A stretch of DNA of 64,000 bases from Aricia agestis. Its lineage: Eukaryota; Arthropoda; Insecta; Lepidoptera; Lycaenidae. The stretch is taken from NCBI RefSeq assembly GCF_905147365.1, contig NC_056428.1, positions 10,136,001-10,200,000 of the forward strand, given 5' to 3'. Under the pieces are notes generated by a model, which worked only from the letters and a program-made list of their open reading frames with translations, was not told the DNA's origin and made no database searches. Within the stretch, counting starts at the first letter, position 1; each line of letters begins with the position of its first letter. This document shows, one piece after another, positions 55,805 to 64,000 of the stretch. The translations under genes were made by a program, and so were the position numbers.

Positions 55805-56130
55805 TCCATACTAATATTATAAATGCGAAAGTATCTCTGTCTGTCTGTCTGTCTCGCTTTCACGCCAAAACTACTGAACCGATTGCAATGAAATTTTGTA
55901 CACAGTTATTCTAGAGTCTGAGAAAGGACATAGGCTACATTTTGATGTGGGAAAATATCTTATTTCCATGAAAATATCGATGAAAATTAATTCGCATTGC
56001 GCGTGGCCAGCGCTCATCCCGGGGGTCCTGGGTTCGAGTCCCGCAGGCGGAACAAAAAGTTTTCAATGTTCCTGGGTCTTGGATGTGTATTAAAATAATG
56101 TTTTAAAAAATCTTAAATATTTTTATGTAT
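55805..56130 (+). mobile_element. Helitron/SINE chimera, copy 2
   Basis: A/TCCATACTAATATT start at 55805, CTGTCTGTCTGTCTGTC, AACCGATTGCAATGAAATTT, then at about 55960 the change to SINE sequence: GCGTGGCCAGCGCTC, B box GGTTCGAGTCC (56031-56041), GCAGGCGGAACAAAAAG and a body ending TCTTAAATATTTTTATG. The join is the same as in 19445-19785, so the chimera itself has multiplied. It directly follows the R1-like remnant. Confidence 0.8.
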
Positions 56131-56251
56131 AATATTATAAAAATCCAGAAATATATCGATGCATTGAACATTTTAGTTCTAATACGATTCAACAGATGGC
56201 GTTTTATTTTTCACTTCATTGTAACATAGAACTAATCATACTTATTAGTTA

Positions 56252-56479
56252 CTAGCTGTTGCCCGCGACTTCGTCCGCGTGGACTTTAGTTTATAGCGCG
56301 CGATGTCAACAAAATTTGTGTCAAATTTAAAAACTTTTTGAAACCCTGGTAAGTGGTACCCCTCTTAGAGCCGCGCTACACCAGAATGGCAGCGCTGAAA
56401 GTGCTCGCCTCGCCGCTGCCATTCCGGTGTAGCGCGGCCCTTAATTAATCAAAATACCCAAAAACAGCTGTGCACATAA
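56252..56479 (-). mobile_element. Helitron family H2, 3' fragment with a small hairpin insert
   Basis: CTAG at 56252-56255, GTTGCCCGCGACTTCGTCCG and TAGTTTATAGCGCGCGATG are the H2 3' end on the minus strand. At 56370-56438 lies a 28-bp-armed hairpin (GCCGCGCTACACCAGAATGG and its near inverse) that other H2 copies lack. The 5' part is replaced by the next Helitron. Confidence 0.7.
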
Positions 56480-57859
<1,380 letters not shown>

Positions 57860-57949
57860 AAGAAAAAGAAAAGTGTCCATGGCGTGATGGACCACAATTA
57901 ATTAAAATTCATAATATTATTTCAATTATGGTGCGAAAAATCTAACACA

Positions 57950-57986
57950 GTGGCCGTCTATGGACGGACAGTCCATAGACGGCCAC
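57950..57986. repeat. Perfect 16-bp-armed palindrome
   Basis: GTGGCCGTCTATGGAC (57950-57965), loop GGACA, and its exact inverse (57971-57986). CCATGG-like GTCCATGGCG and ATGGACCAC occur 70 bp upstream. Confidence 0.8.
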
Positions 57987-58029
57987 AATTTTATAATAAA
58001 AAAATAAAAAAAAAAACATTGGAGATTTG

Positions 58030-58262
58030 TTAGCTGGCAACACTGGCGGCGGGGTAAAGGGGAGAAGCGCCGAGAGCGGCGCGGTTGACTGGAAGCTGCG
58101 ATCCGTTCCGATCCAAATGCATCAGACGGCTGCCCGCCAGGTCGATTCTGCTAACAGCTAAAGTGACATTGATACAGCCTCGATGCAGACTCGGTATGAA
58201 ACAAAAAACTTTATGGCAAAAATAAAACACAATCTAGACATAACTCATAAGTCATAACAGTG
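58030..58262. other. Unassigned DNA, GC-rich start
   Basis: 58040-58150 is GC-rich (GGCGGCGGGGTAAAGGGG, GAGAGCGGCGCGG). A 66-codon minus-strand frame covers it without a recognisable domain. Confidence 0.35.
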
Positions 58263-58270
58263 ATAAGACC

Positions 58271-58573
58271 ATAAAGTTAATATACCTAGCGGAATATACA
58301 AAACAAAGGCCTGAGCAAGAGAGATGTCACTATCAGTAACACTGAGTGGTAAAAAGAGACGTGTGCGGTGTGATACATGACAGCAGCATTCATTTTTTGA
58401 CGTCCAGTAGGCATGTGCCGCACGTTGACAATTTAATCTCATAGAATTCATGTTCAATCATGCTTGTGTAAGTGTATACGTACACATATTTTTCACACAG
58501 ATGAAAACCGATTTCGGTTACGTTTGACAGCTCGAGATTGTTGCTCTATTCCGCTAGGTATATTAACTTTATG
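58271..58573. mobile_element. TIR element with 9-bp flanking repeat
   Basis: Terminal inverted repeats of 25 bp or more (58271-58295 and 58548-58572, starting ATAAAGTTAATATACC) are perfect. GATAAGACC lies on both sides (58262-58270 and 58574-58582). A 9-bp target duplication suggests a Mutator-like element; if one base is coincidental, 8 bp would fit hAT. About 300 bp, non-coding. Confidence 0.75.
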
Positions 58574-58602
58574 GATAAGACCTAAACTCTATAATTTATG
58601 AT

Positions 58603-58665
58603 GATATCAAGATTGAATCTTGATATCTTGATAAACACATCCTACTACCAGTAGGATGTGTTTAT
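58603..58665. repeat. Two adjacent perfect palindromes
   Basis: GATATCAAGATT with its inverse (58603-58627, 1-nt centre), then ATAAACACATCCTACT with its inverse (58631-58665, 3-nt loop). Confidence 0.8.
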
Positions 58666-60401
58666 AAAGGTGCTGGCCGTTTTATAGCCAGCTTCCAACT
58701 TGTTCTTTGTTCCAACTTAAAATTCAACAAAAGTTGAAATTTAAAAGTCTAACGGCCGCATACCATACATAAAGAGATTTAATAATTACGAAATCATTTT
58801 AATCTTAAGAAGATTTTGAGATAATACAAACTCTTCATAGTGTATAATTAAAGTTAAGTAATTATTCAATATAATATCAGAGTGAGGCCTTAATTTTAAT
58901 TCTGAATTTCGAAGATCTAGATTCGTACTTATTTCATTTCTCAGGCTTTTTAAAGAAGCATATAAACACACTTGTCGTGCTTGTCACTGTGGTTATTTAT
59001 GAAACCTGGAAATTTTTAGTTTATCATGGTTACAATTACTGAGTCATTTAAAAATAACATTTCCTTATAATATACCCTGTATTAGAACGAAACATAAAAA
59101 AAATGTTAAATTGTTATAAATTCTGAGAAAAAACTGTGAATGGGCAATATTTTAGTTTGAATTGCCTACATAAAATATGTAGAGTAGGTTTTCATTTCAA
59201 TGGATCACTTTCCTTTTGAATTTTTTATTGTTGTCTATGAAAGAAACTGCGCATACTTATTTAATAATATTAATTATTATAATTGAAAGCCGAAAGTGTG
59301 TTTGTTTGGCTATTTAATCCATATTGAAACTAATAAACCGATTTACATAAAACGTATAATATAGGATTAACTAGGTATATCTTTTTCAGCCAAATGTCCT
59401 GTATATTTTGCAATGAACTTACCACTATCCAAAGTCTTTGTCCCCCCCCCCTCTTCACAAATCACACCTCACACATTTGTATTTCCATTTTCACATTTGT
59501 CTGTACTATAATATTTTTTTAATTAATATATTACCAGCTCGATGTTAAAGAAATAGGTGTAAATTATTTTAAGCAAACGAATTATAAACTACTAGAGCAA
59601 AATAGGGAATATTTTATACTGGTTGAGGTGGATACAAGTCTATTTATACTTTACTCTCAGTAGCAATGACTTGTATTGTTTTCGTTATCTTGGTGTCTTC
59701 CAGGCCTCAGACCACCGTCAGACGCGGTATCTACGAATACGTTTTCGGAATACTTAATTTACTTAAAGGGCTTTTCCCTTATTCAATAGTTTACTAAATC
59801 GCCATTTTGTAGTAGAGAGCTACCAGAGTAAAGTAATATAAAGTGCTGTATTTATTGCGCACATACTCGAGCACTATAAAAATACTATGTTCAGGTTTTA
59901 ATAATAAACTGCCAAGGGCCGCCGCCACCGAAACCGGCGTAGATGTGTTTTTGTTTATTATCCTGTAGTAGATTAAGCCAAGGTGGTTGGAAAGCAAGCT
60001 CTGTCAAATTACTTAGTTATTAATAATGACTGAAAAAATACAATAAATTAAGTACAAAACAAAATATGTGTTGCCAGTTTGCCACTGAAGTTTTAACTAT
60101 AGCTTTCCACGAGTTTTGTACTCTATTAAAAGTCGTGGATTTATAAATCCATTGAAAAGTCACAAGCCATATTTTAACGTTAAATTTTTTTATTCCCTCA
60201 TATAATCTTAAAACACTAAATCCATAAAGCCTCTTTGGAAAGTTTTTAAGCCGCAAATCGTGAACTCATAAATTATTTAACGAGTAATAAGTGAACACAT
60301 GAGTGAATGAGGCGGGTAACTTACATTTGACAACATGGAGCAATTACTGACTTCTTCCTTTATAATATTTTGAACAAACCTTGTAACATACCTACTTCAT
60401 C
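58666..60401. other. Unassigned AT-rich DNA
   Basis: 59285-59400 faintly resembles H1 Helitron interior. A run of ten or eleven C is at 59442-59452. No gene supported. Confidence 0.35.
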
Positions 60402-60409
60402 ATCTAGCT

Positions 60410-60692
60410 CAGCTATCCCCAACCCGCGGCGCGCGGGCCGCATGTGTTCCGCCGGGACTTTATTAATTGTAGCCCGCGTGAAGTTAAACAATTTTGAAAT
60501 TCACGCCCACCGGCAAAAATTGTGAAAGTCGTGATTTTTTTTCCACTTTTAAATCTTTAATTTTTAAGAACGTAATTTTTTACCCTAAACCAGAGACGGG
60601 AGACCAGACATTTATTCCTCTATGCCTAAACATTTTTTGTTGCGGCCAAAACGTATTTGTGGCCCGCATGAAAAAAAGATTGGGGACCACTG
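60410..60692. mobile_element. hAT-type MITE with 8-bp target duplication
   Basis: Left CAGCTATCCCCAACCCGCGG and right GATTGGGGACCACTG are short imperfect inverted termini of hAT form (CAGNG...). ATCTAGCT stands on both sides (60402-60409 and 60693-60700). Subterminal GGGCCGCATG and TGGCCCGCATG words recur, the latter twice near the right end, as transposase-binding sites often do. 283 bp. The plus-strand frame at 60494-60721 is not a gene. Confidence 0.85.
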
Positions 60693-60700
60693 ATCTAGCT

Positions 60701-61068
60701 GATATATCTAGCTATACCTAGACACATATTTTTAAATTTCAAATATTTTTCTTGTCTTAAAAAGCCTAAAGCCTCCATTTACGCAAAATACGTCAGTTTT
60801 CAAATTATTAGTTACCCACTTCAAATGATGTACCCCGATTTGGTCCCCCCACGGTTTGGTACCCCATGATCGGTTTCGTCCCCTGGTTATTTTTGTATCA
60901 ATGTCTACCTGAGTTAGGGGAAAAGTTTTCCACTAAATCATTAGATTTCATTATTGAGGGTCGGGACTCGGGCCCTATGAAAATACAATCATTTTAATGG
61001 TGGTATGAATTTTTCAGTATGTGTCCTTTCCTTGTACATAACATATTACATGGGCACAATGGAAATTG
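60701..61068. other. Unassigned DNA
   Basis: 60835-60890 repeats GGTTTGGTACCCC/ATTTGGTCCCCCC-like words. No gene. Confidence 0.35.
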
Positions 61069-61306
61069 AGGAAATTGATTCATAGGCAGTCATTTGGTCG
61101 GATCATGCCAATTAAGGGTCCCCGCAGATATACAATTTCAAGTTGGCCGACTATCGTACAAACCACAGAAATAGATCAAGATAGAAGCGCCATGTCGCAT
61201 CGCTCCAATTTGTACGAACACGAGCGTGTCACTTTTTTCATAGTCGGCCAACTTTAAATTGTAAATCTGCGGGGACCCTTAATGTTAATAATTGTGATCT
61301 GTCGGA
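61069..61306. mobile_element. MITE B copy, split by a piggyBac-like MITE
   Basis: AGGAAATTGATTCATAGGCA, GTCATTTGGTCGGATCATGC on the left and AATGTTAATAATTGTGATCT, GTCGG on the right are continuous in the copy at 10789-10944 (minus strand). The right terminus is missing. Confidence 0.7.
61116..61278. mobile_element. piggyBac-like MITE (TTAA target)
   Basis: GGGTCCCCGCAGAT and ATCTGCGGGGACCC are perfect inverted termini; subterminal AGTTGGCCGACTAT and ATAGTCGGCCAACT extend the symmetry. TTAA is present on both sides (61112-61115 and 61279-61282). TTAA duplication is diagnostic for piggyBac-type insertion. 163 bp; a 63-codon frame across it is incidental. Confidence 0.85.
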
Positions 61307-61794
61307 AGACTATTAATTATATTTATATTATGTTTTAGGTTCAAGAAGATACTAGAAAGGAATTTCATAATATATTAATGAAACCCAATGTAAAACAGAC
61401 AATAGAGTATTATATAGATAATCTGATACAATTTTCAATTTAAGGCAAACATTAAAATCGTGCTATCTCAACAAAAATGCAAAGATGAAAAGAGACAAGT
61501 AGAGTTGAATGATGAAATCAATTATGTCCGCCACGGTCCCTCTATTATGAAATCATAATCTCGGGATTTGGGACCACACACGCTGGACCGCCATTAGTCT
61601 TTGTTCTCATAATCCCATTAGCTTTTTACCCGGGAAACGAGTAGATCGCATGATGTTAAGCGATCATCGTCAGTCCAACTGTTGGAACACTGTTACCTGT
61701 CATTCCGGAAACGTAAAAGGGCTGGGGCTATGCGACTGGAGAGATTTGTATTACAAGCGAAAACAGCGAAGAATAGAAGAATTTTTACATAGAC
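61307..61794. other. Unassigned DNA
   Basis: Nothing recognised. Confidence 0.35.
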
Positions 61795-61905
61795 AAAATA
61801 TTGGAACTCTTCTCATGTTGCGTGTAAAATGTTAATGGGCAACGGTAGTCGCTTTCTATCAGGTTACCCGTTTCCTCCTTTGCCCTATGATTTTGTAAAA
61901 AAATG
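61795..61905 (+). repeat. R8 repeat, diverged, plus orientation
   Basis: ATGGGCAACGGTAGTCGCTT, CTATCAGGTTACCCGTTTCC and TTTGCCCTATGATTTTG match the inverse of R8 as seen at 12989-13050, ending with a short A run. Confidence 0.6.
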
Positions 61906-62405
61906 TATTCCATTTTCAACTCTGCACTGTCGTAACTCGTAAGTATAACTTACTTACCGTGATTTTTTGAACCTGTGAAAAAAAGGGTTTAAAATAGGTA
62001 CTAATTTCCATGTTAGTAGGCCGGCTGATCGGTGGTGAGATACAATTTATATTCCCTTTGTTTTGGGCCCGTTGCCATGGCAACACCGCCATGCAACTTT
62101 CATGATACCATCGCGTTCATTTATTTTACGTAACTAGTACCTACCTGGTACCTAAGTGGTACTCATACTGTATACAGTGTCCCTAATAATAGTCCCATTT
62201 AGGGTTCCGTAAGGTAGTTAAGGTTCCACATTGGTTTGAAAACTTTCCTCACATGATGGATGGCGTTTTAACTTCTTATATGAAATGATGCATGGGTCGC
62301 TTATGGATTGTAACTTGAAAGGTTTTAAATATCTTCTATTAGAATTGATATCCCTCAGATGCAAAGAGAAGCATAGTATTCAGCCCCTCTTGAATTTATT
62401 TACTA
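61906..62405. other. Unassigned DNA with an R7 scrap
   Basis: 62196-62230 has TTTAGGGTTCCGTAAGG, one end of R7. No gene recognised. Confidence 0.4.
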
Positions 62406-62926
62406 CTAGCGACCCGCCCCGGCGTCGCACGGGTATAAAATATATAGCCACTGAAAAAATAATTAAAATCGATAGCCTATGATCCTTCACGTGGTCTACT
62501 TCTTATCTGTGCCAAATAACATAAAAAATGCTCCAGTAGTTCGCAAGATAAGCCCTTTCAAATAATTTCCCCCGTTTTTTCCACATTCTCCTATTAGTGT
62601 TAGCGTGATAAAATATAGCCTAAAGCCTTCCTCAATAAATGGGCTATCCAACACTGAAATATTTTTTCAAATCGAACCTCTAGTTCCTGAGATTAGCGCG
62701 TTCAAGTTAGCCCTTTCAAATAATTTTCCCCGTTTTTTTCCACATTTTCCTCTATTTCTTCGCTCCTATTAGTCTTAGCGAGATAAAATATAGCCTATAG
62801 CCTTCCTCGATAAATGGGCTATCTAACACTGAAAGAATCATCAAAATCCGTTGAGTAGTTCTAAAGATTAAAGGGAACAAAGGGACATGAGGGAAAAAAG
62901 CGACTTTGTTTAATAATATGTATAGA
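62406..62926 (-). mobile_element. Helitron family H5, complete, minus strand
   Basis: CTAG at 62406-62409, CGACCCGCCCCGGCGTCGCA hairpin region, two internal modules with AAATGGGCTATC, and TC (minus) at 62926. 521 bp against 518 bp for 24779-25296, colinear throughout. Non-coding. Confidence 0.85.
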
Positions 62927-62978
62927 TTCCCGTACTTAGACATATTTTATGTATAAAATATGTCTAAGTACGGGAATC
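62925..62978. repeat. Perfect 26-bp-armed palindrome at the Helitron border
   Basis: Arms 62925-62950 and 62953-62978 with only 2 nt between. The first two bases of the left arm are the Helitron's own terminal TC (minus), so the palindrome starts exactly at the insertion border. Confidence 0.8.
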
Positions 62979-63089
62979 ACTATTCAAGGTACGCTGTCTT
63001 TTTCTCGCATGCGACTTTTTCAATGTGCCAGACGAAGACAAGCAGAACTTGTATTATACTTCGCCGCTTCAATATTTTCATTACTTACA

Positions 63090-63265
63090 GCTGCACTCAG
63101 AGACGAATCTTAATTAATTGTAATTAAATGAAGATTTTGTAGTATCAGTCAAACTCTTCACTAAAGCTAGGTCAAATTTAAATTAACCTTAAGTTTATTG
63201 AAGAGTTTGACAGACAATGACAATGAGGCTTATGTCAAAATTAATGTTCCTCTTTTAGTGCTGCA
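63090..63265. repeat. Edge repeat, inverted-core copy
   Basis: Left GCTGCACTCAGAGACG, then TTAATTGTAATTAA and TCAAACTCTTCA. From 63181 the minus-strand version follows: TGAAGAGTTTGACAGACAAT, GGCTTATGTCAAAATT. The two halves make a large imperfect hairpin, unlike the head-to-tail copies at 1-250. Confidence 0.65.
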
Positions 63266-63525
63266 GTAAGTGCATTAGTTGCAGGGTATTTTAATATTGT
63301 CCACTGAGAACTCGACCAGCTCGGGCTGATGTTGCTGACTTTAAAGCCTTCATTAAAGCTAAGTTTCACTCACCCCAGTTTCACCCAGTTCCGAGTCTGC
63401 CCGCAAATGGGTCACGAGGAGGGCCCTCTGGTTACATCGCCCCCAGACAAACTGAAAAACATGCTAGCTACGCAACTGCACTATAACTGGGAATATACCT
63501 CAATAAAATTGGAAAATATAATTTA
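63266..63525. other. Unassigned DNA
   Basis: Nothing recognised. Confidence 0.3.
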
Positions 63526-63717
63526 ATAGATGACGCCCGCAACTCTGTTGCGTCAAAACTCGTTTATCGCGCGGGAACCGTACATTTTTCCGGGACAAAA
63601 AGTATCCTTTGTCCTTTCCCGGGACTTTCAGCGAAATCAGTTTAATGGTTTGGGCGTGAAGAGGTAAGAGAGTAATAGACAGACAGACACACTTTCGCAT
63701 TTATAATAATAGTATGA
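63526..63717 (-). mobile_element. Helitron family H1
   Basis: Minus strand: TC at 63717, CATACTATTATTATAAATGC, GTGTGTCTGTCTGTC, CCAAACCATTAAACTG, CGGTTCCCGCGCGATAAACG, hairpin CGCAAC-AGA-GTTGCG. The final CTAG has become CTAT. Nearly full length. Confidence 0.8.
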
Positions 63718-64000
63718 ATTCTGATCCGTAGTAGCATAGAAATAAGGATGTTTTCTTGTGTGTATACTGTATAGGCACTACAATATTAAAAGTTATTTTA
63801 GTGTAGAGGAGTAGCTGCAGCCTGCAAGTAAAAGCTAATAATGCGATCGAAAGAAACATATTATGTTATGTAAAGCAATATTTTATAATAATTTTATATA
63901 ATACTATTTAAAAAATTTGGGTGCTTATAATATTATTATAGACATAAGCTGGCTTTTAGCTAATAGTAATAATGATAGCAACGAAAACTCGAGATATTTT
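63718..64000. other. Unassigned DNA
   Basis: Nothing recognised to the end of the window. Confidence 0.3.

Overview
The window looks like intergenic or intronic nuclear DNA from a moth or butterfly (Lepidoptera). It is AT-rich and has no conserved multi-exon host gene. It is packed with repeat types known from lepidopteran genomes: non-autonomous Helitrons that start TC and end in a GC-rich hairpin plus CTAG, with (CAGA)n-like tracts near one end; a tRNA-derived SINE; a Penelope-like element; and many short inverted-repeat elements. Families were assigned from motifs and internal comparison only, with no database search.

Layout. 0-3.3 kb: small foldback/MITE elements (an edge repeat, a CAGGGTGTAAC MITE, a 25-bp-armed hairpin element, a TTA-flanked foldback) and one Helitron. 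5-12.7 kb: Helitron copies of three families, two MITE B copies, a SINE, two long foldbacks and a short THAP-like first exon. 12.9-15.4 kb: a poly-T-headed repeat and a Helitron split by another repeat. 15.7-17.3 kb: the only long intact coding region, a Penelope-like reverse transcriptase with a GIY-YIG endonuclease. 17.9-25.3 kb: Helitrons, a Helitron/SINE chimera and a decayed RTE-type LINE end. 27.5-33.5 kb: Penelope tails, two long foldbacks and three copies of another repeat. 34-50 kb: mostly unassigned DNA with palindromes, two Harbinger-like MITEs and a second THAP-like N terminus at 40.66 kb. 50-54 kb: a short ORF with a signal peptide and a possible promoter/5' exon, both on the minus strand. 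54.8-57.9 kb: an R1-like LINE end, a second Helitron/SINE chimera and a Helitron carrying a miniature LTR element, followed by (TA)60. 58-64 kb: a TIR element with a 9-bp flanking repeat, a hAT MITE with a perfect 8-bp target duplication, a piggyBac-like MITE nested in another MITE, a Helitron, and the edge repeat again.

Nothing suggests genes working together as a pathway. The interest lies in how the mobile elements are built: nesting that can be dated by empty sites, chimeras that have multiplied, foldbacks whose arms evolve together, inverted structures at Penelope insertions, and two short THAP-like N termini that could be exons of host or transposase-derived genes, or captured fragments.
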